Assembly: GCA_040904785.1 (NCBI GenBank) | Contig: JBBDSV010000097.1 | Span: 3,589 to 67,588, forward strand | DNA length: 64,000 nucleotides | Direction: 5' to 3' | Source of the DNA: JBBDSV01 sp040904785 | Lineage (GTDB): Bacteria; Actinomycetota; Nitriliruptoria; Nitriliruptorales; Nitriliruptoraceae | Shown here: one piece after another, positions 28,487 to 37,400 of the stretch | Layout of the letters: each line of letters begins with the position of its first letter | Numbering within the stretch: position 1 is the stretch's first letter | Notes under the pieces: generated by a model | What the model saw: only the letters and a program-made list of their open reading frames with translations | Told to the model about the DNA's origin: nothing | Databases searched by the model: none | Position numbers and translations under genes: made by a program

Positions 28487-30748
28487 TCAGCTCTCCCACG
28501 GGATCACGACCTCGGACGGCTCGGCCGGGCCCCCGGTGAACAGCACCCCGGGTTCCCAGGTGTAGTCCTTGAACTGCGGGGCGGCGGCCGACGCGACGGT
28601 GTTCGGGCGGCGCCGGATCCGGTACACGACCACGTCGTCGTCTTCGAAATGGACCGTCATGTCCGTGTGGTAGTGCCGGTAGTACTCGGCCCACGCGTAC
28701 ACGGTCGCCATGATGCGGCCGCGCTTCTCGCGGTTGTAGTAATACTCCTCGGTGGGGCCGACCGGTGCCTGTTCAGGAACCGGGAAGGGGTCCTTTTCGA
28801 CGAAGATGTAGACGTCGGCCGTGGGAATCGGCAGTGTCTGGCCCAGGTCGCGCGCGAACATCAGCGACGACACGTCGGGCACGACGAACCCGGGGTCCTG
28901 CGCGTCGCGCACGGTGACGTCCCGGGCGAACACCCACAGTTCGATGAACGTGCCCACGCCGGCGACGGCCTGGCGCTGCTGCGGCGTTCCGACGATCGTG
29001 AAGGTGAACGCATCCTGATTGCGCATCACGTCACGCGTCACCGCGGCCATGGCCTCGTACTCGCTCGGCGCACGCTGCAACGGGCCGGTGTCGAACGTGC
29101 GACCGAATCCGGCGACAGCGACGGCGGCGAGCACGATGACGCTCGCGGCCCGCTGCAACGGATTGCGTACCGCGAACGCGGCAGCGGTGACCGCCGCGAA
29201 CCCGGCACCGAGCGCGAGCGCGACCGCGATGCCGACGAGGTTGCCCATCGGTCCGAGAAGATTGAGGGGGATCTGCAGCGGGCGCACGTCGTAGAGCGCG
29301 AGCGCGACGATCCCGAAACCGGCGAGTCCGGCGAGCTGCGCGCCGATGTGCCGGGTGCGCGAGCGCGCACGCATCACCAGGGCGACGAGGAGCGCGAGGG
29401 CGACCGATCCCATAGCGACATACGTCAGCAGGTTGTGGCCGAGCCGTTCGGTCGCCATGAGACCGACCAAGGCCTCGGTTCGGCCACCGGCGTAGCTGCG
29501 CACCGTGAACGGGTGGTCCATGCCCTGGAAGATGTCGAGACCGACCAGCAGCCCGATCGGCACGTAGACATGGGCGATCAGTCCGCCGATGAGCCCGTAT
29601 ACGAGCACGAAGAAGGCGTAGTCGAAGCCTCCCCGGTCGATCACTGCGGTCACGAGCGCGCCGGCGAAGGCGAACACGATGAACATGGCCAGTGGCACCG
29701 GGTGGATGATGCCGATGCCCAGCGCGGCCAGCATCGTCGTGCGCAGGTGGTCGCGGTCGCGTTCGGTGATTGCCAGGATCGCCGACGGCAGTGCGAGCAA
29801 TGCGATGGCGAAGCCGAGCTCTTGGGGCAACGGGCCGGTCTGGCGGATCCACGGGGAGTGCCATTGCTGGACCGTGCCGAAGATCCCGAACGCGCCGGCG
29901 GCGAAGAGTGCGGCGCCGACGTTGGCGGTCAACCGCAACACCGCGTAGAAGATGCCGAAGACGAGGAGCATGCCGATGAGCGCGCCGGTGTAGCGCGTGA
30001 TCTCGTAGAGGTCGATGCCCGGCGTCAGCTTGCCGAGGAACGCGATGAAGCCGGGCAGTCCCTGCGGGTAGATCCCGTCGGGGAACGCGCTGTTGTTCGC
30101 GAACGATTTCGCCCAGGTGAGGTAGACGTAGGCCTCGGGTGGGCTGAGCGTCTCGAACCGGAACGCCAGCCGGCCGCGTTCGACCAGCGACGCCGACAGG
30201 ATCCCGACGATCGGGGCGACAAGTACGGCGAGCAGGGCGGATTGGCGCGTGAAGACACTGCGCACGAGACCGAGCAACCGGCGCCACACCCCGACGATCC
30301 AGTCGACGAACATGCGAAAGCCGACCCGTTCGAACACGCTGAACATGTCGGTGAACTGCAGCCAGGCACGCTGCACGGCCGAATGCGACCGCTCGGGCAT
30401 CTCGTCGAATTCGGAGACGTCACCGGCGAGCACGGCGTCGGTCGTGACCACACCGTCGGTGGCGACCCGCTTCCGTGACGGCAGGCGGTCCTGCTTGCGC
30501 AGCCACCCGTAGGCGCACAACAGCAGGATCGGCAGGACATGGAAGAGGCGCACCACGAGCAGCACGTGCGAGACGGCCAGGATGATCCCGGTCCAGCGGA
30601 CACTGCGCACCACCGTGGCGTCGAGCGAGGTGCGCGCCGACGGCGGCCGAGGCAGCACGATGTTGGGCAGCACGACGAACGCCAGCACCATGCCGAGGAG
30701 CACCCGGACGAGGATGACGACGGGGAGTTGCAGGAAATCCTGGATCAT
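28487..30748 (-). CDS. Large polytopic membrane protein, GT-C-like, paralogue 1
   Basis: A 753-residue paralogue of the protein at 25297-27501. The shared landmarks are LSPPEAYVYLTWAKSFANN, DGIYPQGLPGFIAFLG, LFAAGAFGIFGTVQQWHSPW, LPQELGFAIALLALP, FTFTIVGTPQQRQAVAGVG and GPTEEYYYNREKRGRIMATVY. It has an extra soluble stretch (residues 85-150) after the second helix. About 14 membrane segments precede a C-terminal soluble domain of about 190 residues. Both proteins look like GT-C-fold glycosyltransferases or ligases, but I see no motif that fixes the activity. It starts 21 bases after pelG. Confidence 0.7.
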   Translation of the reverse strand: MIQDFLQLPVVILVRVLLGMVLAFVVLPNIVLPRPPSARTSLDATVVRSVRWTGIILAVSHVLLVVRLFHVLPILLLCAYGWLRKQDRLPSRKRVATDGVVTTDAVLAGDVSEFDEMPERSHSAVQRAWLQFTDMFSVFERVGFRMFVDWIVGVWRRLLGLVRSVFTRQSALLAVLVAPIVGILSASLVERGRLAFRFETLSPPEAYVYLTWAKSFANNSAFPDGIYPQGLPGFIAFLGKLTPGIDLYEITRYTGALIGMLLVFGIFYAVLRLTANVGAALFAAGAFGIFGTVQQWHSPWIRQTGPLPQELGFAIALLALPSAILAITERDRDHLRTTMLAALGIGIIHPVPLAMFIVFAFAGALVTAVIDRGGFDYAFFVLVYGLIGGLIAHVYVPIGLLVGLDIFQGMDHPFTVRSYAGGRTEALVGLMATERLGHNLLTYVAMGSVALALLVALVMRARSRTRHIGAQLAGLAGFGIVALALYDVRPLQIPLNLLGPMGNLVGIAVALALGAGFAAVTAAAFAVRNPLQRAASVIVLAAVAVAGFGRTFDTGPLQRAPSEYEAMAAVTRDVMRNQDAFTFTIVGTPQQRQAVAGVGTFIELWVFARDVTVRDAQDPGFVVPDVSSLMFARDLGQTLPIPTADVYIFVEKDPFPVPEQAPVGPTEEYYYNREKRGRIMATVYAWAEYYRHYHTDMTVHFEDDDVVVYRIRRRPNTVASAAAPQFKDYTWEPGVLFTGGPAEPSEVVIPWES

Positions 30749-30769
30749 CGGCGGGTCCGGCCCACGACG

Positions 30770-32380
30770 TCAGAACGCGGAGTAGTTGTAGTAGTCCAAG
30801 TTCGAGATGACCCGCATACACAGGATGGTCGACACGAAGGCGAACACGATCCCGCCTGCGGCGAGTCCGATGACCGCCAGATGGTACGAGAACACCCGGC
30901 TGAGCAGGTAACCGATGACGAGGTTGGTGCCCATGGCCGGCAGCAGCGACAGCATCGCCAGTCGCGGTCGCGACAGCCAGAAGAACACTGACAGGTTGAG
31001 CAGTGAGAAGCCGATGGCGATGTAACCGACGACGCCGACGAAGAACGTGAACCGGGGGACGTCGCCGGCCATGATCTGCAATTCCGGAATCCGCGGGATC
31101 AGCGCCTGCATTCCGTGGTAGGCACCGAGCACACCGAGCGAGCCGAACAGGAAGAACCAGAACACCTGCCGGACGTAGAACCGCAGAAAGCGGGTCGCGA
31201 ACGCCCGCCGATCATGCAGCGCGAACTCGAGTTGGCTTGGCTTGATCCGCGATCCGAACTTCTGCAGCACCATCTCGAGCATGGTGAAGGCGGGCATCAT
31301 CCCGATCAATGCCCAGTTCAATCCGGCCTCGTAGTCGGCGCGGAACCAGATGAACGTCTGGCGGAAATCCATCCGTCCGGTCCAGGCCAGCAGCCGATCG
31401 GCGAACAACAGCGTGAAATACAGCGAGCCGTACAGGACGAACGTACGGACACTCGACAGCAGCATCACCGGCCGGGGCAGCCGGCTGGCCATGCGCATGT
31501 TGGGATCGCGGGTCTTGAAGTGGCGGCGCAGCAGGTACTGGGCCGAGGTCAGCATCGAGAACAGTGCGCTGGTGAGCAGTCCGACCTGATGGGCGAGCAC
31601 CATTTCGGTACCGACGTACTCGCGCATGACGTAGACGAGAAAGATGCCGATCGCCACCGCGACGGTGAACATGATCTCCTGATCGAGCATGTAGAGCACC
31701 GCGAGGCACAACCACAGCACCGACAGCGTCACGAAGTACAGCACCGCCAGGTTGGCTTCGTAGGTCGAGATCACCGCGAAGACGTTGAACACCAGAACGA
31801 GGGTCAGGGCGACCGCCGCAGTGGTGAGAATCCCGGTGAACACAAAGAACCATGACACCTTCAGGGTCATCAGATACATGCCCTGGCGCAGATACATCAG
31901 CCCACGCCGACCGATCGCCTGGGTGAACCCACCGGCGATGAAGTAGCTCATCGCCGTACCGAGACCGATGGCGGTCGCCTGTGCAGGCGTGAAGTAGTAG
32001 TACGACCACAGCGAATACAGCAGGATCACCGATGCGAAGACCATCAGGCCCATCGGCATGCCGTACGCGGAACCGCGGATGATCATCCGCAACGTCGACA
32101 TCGTCTCCGGCTTGTACCGCTCTTCCTCCTCGGCGAGCCGTCGGTCCTCCTCGATGACCGCCATGCCGAGCAGGCGCTCGTCGGTCTGCTGGACGGCGAA
32201 CACGGCGTCGGCGAGCGCGAACACGTCGGCAAACCCGTAGTGGTCCCGCGCCTCGTCGTCGGTGAACCCGAACGACTCGAGGGTCGCCGCGACCTCGCCC
32301 GGGCCTTGCATCCAGCCCAGGTGCTCGGTGATCTGCGTCGCGAGTTCGTCGACGGACGGCAGGACGTCGGTACTGGCCAT
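30770..32380 (-). CDS. pelG: PelG-like exopolysaccharide transporter with N-terminal extension
   Basis: A 536-residue protein with about 12 membrane helices, matching PelG, the MOP-superfamily inner-membrane component that moves the Pel polymer in partnership with PelF. Recognisable features are RRGLMYLRQGMYLMTLKVSW, LCLAVLYMLDQEIMF and the C-terminal helices around LLPAMGTNLVIGYLLSRVF. Compared with about 455 residues in Pseudomonas, the first 100 residues are extra: a soluble EVAATLESFGFTDDEARDHY segment that looks like a small UBA-like helical domain. The ATG overlaps the pelF stop by one base (TGATG). The identification rests on the pairing with PelF and the fold pattern. Confidence 0.8.
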   Translation of the reverse strand: MASTDVLPSVDELATQITEHLGWMQGPGEVAATLESFGFTDDEARDHYGFADVFALADAVFAVQQTDERLLGMAVIEEDRRLAEEEERYKPETMSTLRMIIRGSAYGMPMGLMVFASVILLYSLWSYYYFTPAQATAIGLGTAMSYFIAGGFTQAIGRRGLMYLRQGMYLMTLKVSWFFVFTGILTTAAVALTLVLVFNVFAVISTYEANLAVLYFVTLSVLWLCLAVLYMLDQEIMFTVAVAIGIFLVYVMREYVGTEMVLAHQVGLLTSALFSMLTSAQYLLRRHFKTRDPNMRMASRLPRPVMLLSSVRTFVLYGSLYFTLLFADRLLAWTGRMDFRQTFIWFRADYEAGLNWALIGMMPAFTMLEMVLQKFGSRIKPSQLEFALHDRRAFATRFLRFYVRQVFWFFLFGSLGVLGAYHGMQALIPRIPELQIMAGDVPRFTFFVGVVGYIAIGFSLLNLSVFFWLSRPRLAMLSLLPAMGTNLVIGYLLSRVFSYHLAVIGLAAGGIVFAFVSTILCMRVISNLDYYNYSAF

Positions 32381-34452
32381 CAGCCGACCTCCTCGTTCTC
32401 ACCGAGGAGACCGCTGAGCGCTGCGCCCGCCGCCGAACGCACGCCAGCATCGGGGTCGGACTGCAGCACGCGAACCAGCAGGTCGATCGACTCATCCAGG
32501 TCGAACATGTCGCCGATGTGTGCGACAGCACCGCGTCGGACGGCCGCCCGCGGCGAGGCGAGCAGTTGGCGGTGCTCGTCGGGCGTCGCGGCCGCGACCG
32601 CGACGACTTCGTGTTCGGCGGGAGCAGGCGGCGCGAACGCCGCAGGCGGAGCGAACGCGGCCGGCGGGGCGAACGCGGCCGGCGGTGCGAACGCGGCCGG
32701 CGGCGCGAACGCGGCCGGCGGTGCGAACGCGGCTGGCGGTGCGAACGCCGGTTCGCGTGTCGGCGCTGGCCAGGCCGGCTGTGGCGCCGCAGGGAGATCC
32801 GGAACAGGAACCAGACGCGGACGCTCGACGACCTCGTGGCGCCGCACCCCGGCGGCGAGGTCGCGGTAGCTCGTGCGGTACGCGTTGATCGCCTCGTTGA
32901 TCGTGAACAGCTCGAGCGTGCGTTCGCGACAGGCTGCGTCGAGCGCCGCCTTGGCATCGGGAGCCAGTTCCAGCAGATCGACGATTCCGGCGGCGAGCGC
33001 GTCGACATCGCGGATCCGCGCCGTGTGTCCGAGGTCGGCGACCGCCTCTGGCACACCGCCGACATTGGTCGACACGACCGGCTTGCCACACATCATCGCT
33101 TCGATGACGGTGTACGGAAAGGCTTCGGAGATCGACGTCAACAGGGTCACGTCGCCCTGGTTGTACGCACCCGGCGCATCGCGCGTCGAGCCCATCCACT
33201 CGAATGTGCGCTCGAGATCCAGCTCCTTCCACAGCGCACGGCACTTGGCCAAATACTGCTTGTCGGGGCTCGGTCCGAAGTGGCGGAATTTCACGTTCGG
33301 AATGTGCTCGCGCACCTTGACGGCAACCTTGAGCGCCGTCTCGAGATCCTTGAGGTGGTCCACACGTGAGATGAGGACAACGGTCGGCTCAGCCGGACGA
33401 TCGACGACGCGCGGTCGGAAGCGCTCGGGGTCGACGCCGTTGTAGATGACCTCGAGTTGTTCGTCGGTCACCCCGTTGTGGGTCTCCCAGCGCGCGTTGT
33501 AGTGGCACACCGGGCTGACCTGGTCCGCGTAGTGGTAGACCGCGCGCGACACCGACGTTACGAACTGGATGAAGAACCGGCGCAGGTGGTACGGGAACCC
33601 GATGCGTCCGAGGAATAGCATCTGCTCACGCATGTACACGCCGTGCTCGGTGACGAGGAACGGCGTGCCCGATTCGATCTTGCGGATGATGCCCGGGATG
33701 CCGCAGAACGCCGCCGCGGTCGCGTGCACCACGTCGGCGTCGGGAATCTCGTAGTTCAGCGGCGTCAGCAAGCGGTAGACGAGCCGCATCGCCTCGGTCG
33801 CCTCGAAGATGCGCGGCACCAACTGGTCGCTGACAGCGTCGATCTCCTCGGCATTCTTCCCATGGCGCAATTCACCGATGCGCTGCATGATCTCCTGCGG
33901 CGACGGTTCCGCCTCGGGATCGACGTCCTCCCAACTCTCGGCGTGCGGGTCGAGCCCGTAGGAGCGCAGCACGCACTCCCGGAACGTCTCCCACACCGCC
34001 CGCGTGCGGAACGTCGCGCGGTAGTCGTGGTTGCGGAAATAGCGGTGCATCGCGTACAGCACCGAACCGAAACGGGCCGGGTCTTCAAGCTCCGGAGCGA
34101 GCACGTGATCGAGGAATTCGGTCAGAAGCGGGCAGAAGAGGCGCTTCGCCGTCGCCTCGTCCATCATCGACGACAGCATCAGCACCCGACGGGGCGACAT
34201 CTTCGGGTTGTACTCCGCAGGTTCCTCGACACCCCAGATCGGGACCGGCACCAGATCGGTGTTGCTCGGCCGGTCGTAGGACTCCGGGACGAACGGGTTC
34301 ATCATGTGCGCAAAGATCGTGAAGTCGACCTCGGGCATCTCCTCGATGAGCGTGTGACACCACGTCGACACCCCACCGAGGGTGTGTGGGTAGGTGCCCT
34401 CGGTCGTCAGCAGCACCTGCAGCCGCTCGCCTGATCGCCGCTGCCTACTCAT
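32380..34452 (-). CDS. pelF: PelF-like GT4 glycosyltransferase with Pro-Ala linker and HEAT tail
   Basis: A 690-residue protein. Residues 1-510 match PelF, the cytosolic GT4 enzyme that polymerises UDP-GalNAc/GlcNAc in Pel synthesis: LLTTEGTYPHTLGGVSTWCH near the start, FLVTEHGVYMREQ, VISRVDHLKDLETAL, and the donor-binding SEAFPYTVIEAMMCGKPVVS. The last 180 residues are not part of PelF. A low-complexity linker with six or seven AFAPPA repeats (about 573-612) is followed by a HEAT-like helical tail (RAAVRRGAVAHIGDMFDL and DAGVRSAAGAALSGLLG). The tail resembles repeats in the adjacent 1426-residue HEAT protein, whose stop codon it overlaps by eight bases. Confidence 0.88.
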   Translation of the reverse strand: MSRQRRSGERLQVLLTTEGTYPHTLGGVSTWCHTLIEEMPEVDFTIFAHMMNPFVPESYDRPSNTDLVPVPIWGVEEPAEYNPKMSPRRVLMLSSMMDEATAKRLFCPLLTEFLDHVLAPELEDPARFGSVLYAMHRYFRNHDYRATFRTRAVWETFRECVLRSYGLDPHAESWEDVDPEAEPSPQEIMQRIGELRHGKNAEEIDAVSDQLVPRIFEATEAMRLVYRLLTPLNYEIPDADVVHATAAAFCGIPGIIRKIESGTPFLVTEHGVYMREQMLFLGRIGFPYHLRRFFIQFVTSVSRAVYHYADQVSPVCHYNARWETHNGVTDEQLEVIYNGVDPERFRPRVVDRPAEPTVVLISRVDHLKDLETALKVAVKVREHIPNVKFRHFGPSPDKQYLAKCRALWKELDLERTFEWMGSTRDAPGAYNQGDVTLLTSISEAFPYTVIEAMMCGKPVVSTNVGGVPEAVADLGHTARIRDVDALAAGIVDLLELAPDAKAALDAACRERTLELFTINEAINAYRTSYRDLAAGVRRHEVVERPRLVPVPDLPAAPQPAWPAPTREPAFAPPAAFAPPAAFAPPAAFAPPAAFAPPAAFAPPAAFAPPAPAEHEVVAVAAATPDEHRQLLASPRAAVRRGAVAHIGDMFDLDESIDLLVRVLQSDPDAGVRSAAGAALSGLLGENEEVG
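32633..32750 (-). repeat. 18-bp tandem repeat in pelF encoding AFAPPA
   Basis: Seven head-to-tail copies of an 18-base unit beginning gcgaacgc on the plus strand, at 32633, 32651, 32669, 32687, 32705, 32723 and 32741; the last is incomplete. The unit is a multiple of three, so copy-number change would keep the frame. It encodes a Pro/Ala linker between the catalytic and HEAT parts of the protein. Confidence 0.95.
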
Positions 34453-37400
34453 CGCCGACCAGCTTTCGGTACGAGCGTTCGATCGCTGCGACGACGTTCA
34501 TGTCCGGATCGGCGCCGAACGCGTCACGCAGCGCCTCGATCGCCCGCGGATCCGGGAAGTCACCCAGCATCTCTGCGGCGAGCACGCGGACGTCGGGATC
34601 CGGGTCGTGGAGGCATTCGGCGACGTCCTCGAGCGTCTCGCTGTCACCGATATGCCGCAGCACGGCGACAGCACGACGCCGAATCGAGGCAACGGGGCTG
34701 GCCAGATCGTCGCGCAGGCGGGCCGCATGGCCAGCGGCGCGCAGCTCGTCGACGATGACCTGGCGCAACTCGTCGTCTGCCGCCTCCAAACGGTCGAACA
34801 ACCGGTCGGTGGCGGTGTCGCCCATCCGAGCGAGCAGATGGGCGGCGACCTCTCGGTGGAGCGGCCGTGCGAGCTCGCGCACCAGCAGATCGATGAGCAC
34901 CGGCGACCGGCACGAACGCAACGTGGCGACGAGCGCGCGTCGGACCGACTCGGAGGGATCGTCGAATGCGGCGACGAGGTGCGGCCAGGCGGTGTCGTCA
35001 TCCATTGCGCCGATGACGGTCACCGCGACAGCGCGGACGTCTTCCGACGGGTCCTTGAGCTTGGCGAGGAACCGCTCGATCGCATACATGCCCGCGTACG
35101 ACTCGAGCGCGTGGAGCGCTTCGATTCGCACCCGCGAATCGGGATCTTCGAGTGCGGCGGCGAGCCGCGGGAACTCGTCGTCTCCCTCGAGATGCGACAG
35201 GGTGGCGATCGCCGCGATTCTGGCCGCGGGCTCTTCACTCTCGAGCGCTTGTGTGGCCAACCGCCGAAGCGACGCGGCGTCGACCTCGCGGAGCACGTCG
35301 ATGATGACATGGCGGATCCCGCCCGTGTTGTCGCGGATCTGACTCCACAGCAGTGCGAGCGCCTCGCCTGCGTGGTGGCGCGCCAACAGCACCGCTGCCC
35401 GCTGCGAGATCTCCCGGTCATCGTCGCGCAGGGCCCGGGCGAGCAGCTCGAAGTCCCGTTCGTCACTGGCATGCCCGAGCAGGTCGAGAACCGCCAGCCG
35501 GACCGTGCGGTCGGCGTCTGCAAGCCCGTGTTGTGCGGCCGCGATCTGGTGCACCTGGGGGGCGTGATCGAGTGCGGCGAGTGCCGCGACCTTGACGCGC
35601 GGCGAACCGTCGACGCGAACCCGTTCGGCAAGTTCGGCGCCGACACGGTCGGTGACCCCGACACGGCCGGCGAGTTCGGCGGCGACGACGCGCACGTTGG
35701 CGTTCGGGTCACGCAGGCCGTCGAGCAGCGGGGTGCTCGTGGCGTTGCTGGTGAGCACGGCCAGCCGCATGCCCGCCATGCGGTCGCGTGGGCTCGGCGA
35801 CGCTGACCATCGGTTGAGCACATCGTGGATGTGCCGGTACGCATGGATGGCGTCGAGCAGCGCGGCCGGCGACTGCTCGTCGAGAACTCGCAGCGCTGCA
35901 ACAGCGATTGGCTGCGCGGCGGTATCGAGGTCGAGCGCATCGGTGGCCGCGATGAGGCGGGTGAGCGTCGCGGCGTCGGCCGTTTCTGCCTGCGCCGTGA
36001 TCCAGCGCTCCACTTCCTCGCGACGAAGCCGCTGCAGGGTCTTCCGGGACTGTTCGCGGATCTCGGGCTTCGGATCGCCGAGCGCCTCGACGAGCCCGGG
36101 CAGAACCGCGCTCTCGCGACGGTCGAACTTCCGGCGCGAGGGTGCCTGCTCGGCGACGTCGGGTTCGTCGGCGAGTTCGACGGCCGGACCCAGTTCGGGT
36201 TCCGGCCGACCGCGTGTCCGCGCAACGGCGGCGCTGGCCCACCGTTGAACGCGCGGGTCGGTGTCTGAAACGAGCCGGGCGACGGCGCGCGTCGCCGCAT
36301 CGTCGTCGGCCTCGTAGGCCAGCGCTGCCGCTCCGGCACGGATCCGGTCGTCCTCTGAGCCCAGTCGATGCACGACGTCGCCGAGCGGCAGCGTGCGGGC
36401 GAACGCGCGCAGAGACCGTCGAGCGGCAGGACGGATGCGCTCCGCGACGCTGCCCGCGAGCACACACAGCTCGTCGAGGTGGCTCTCAGCGAGGTCGGTC
36501 GCACGTGCCAACGACGCGAACGCCGACAGTCCCGCAAGCAGGACGTCCTCGTCGTCCTCTTCGAGCAGGTGAGGGACGAACCGCTCGACGACGCGCGCGT
36601 CGCCACTGCGACCCGCGAGTTCGATGCCGCGCGTGCGAACGATCGGGTCGCGATCGAGCGTGACCTGCTGGAGCACGTCGAGGTCGACAAGGTGCGGCGC
36701 ACGTTCGAGGACCTCGATCGTGAGCAGACGAATCTCGACGTCCGGATCGAGCAGCCCGTCGCTGACGACCGTTGCCGTCGCCGCATCGAGTTGCTGGCCG
36801 AGCAGCGCACGAAGTGCGCGCCGACGCCGGCCGACGTCGAAGGACCCGAGATCCTCCCGCAGTGCCTCGAGCACATCGGGCGACGCCGGCGGCGGGCCAA
36901 CCGGTCCCGCAACCGGTGCGGGGGCTGGCGCGGCGGGCGCTGCACCCGGCGGGGGCGGCAGCACGGATGGGGCGGCGGCCGGGGGTGGCGGAAGCGTTGC
37001 GGCAGCGGCGACGGGAGGTGGCGGCATGTTGCCGGGTGCGGGGGTCGTGAGTGTGCCAGCCGGCTGTCCGGCGGCTGCGGTCGCCACGCTGCGTACGGCT
37101 GCGGCCGTGTTGGCCGCAGTCCGCGCAGCGAGCGGATGCACCGTCGTACGCGAGGGCGCCGGACCGATGTCCGGTGCGCCGTCATCGTCACCATCTCCCG
37201 ACCGTTCGCTGTCGAGATCCGCAGGCGACGGGCCGTCCTCCATCCCAACGACAGGTGCAGGCGGTGCGCGGAACGGTGTCGGCGCCTCCTCGTCGGCTTC
37301 GTCCTCGAGGAGGCCGAGCAAGCCGCCGATGATGCCCACCTTGCGCAGCGGGATCGACGACGCGACGTGGTCGGCTGGCGGGCCGGACCGTTCGGAGTCC

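Noticed and set aside
32633..32750. CRISPR array
   Set aside because: The repeats are head to tail without spacers, are 18 bases long and lie inside the pelF frame.
34394..35806. Long plus-strand open frames opposite pelF, the HEAT protein and other large genes
   Set aside because: They are antisense shadows produced by high GC, with Arg/Asp/His-rich composition and no family features.
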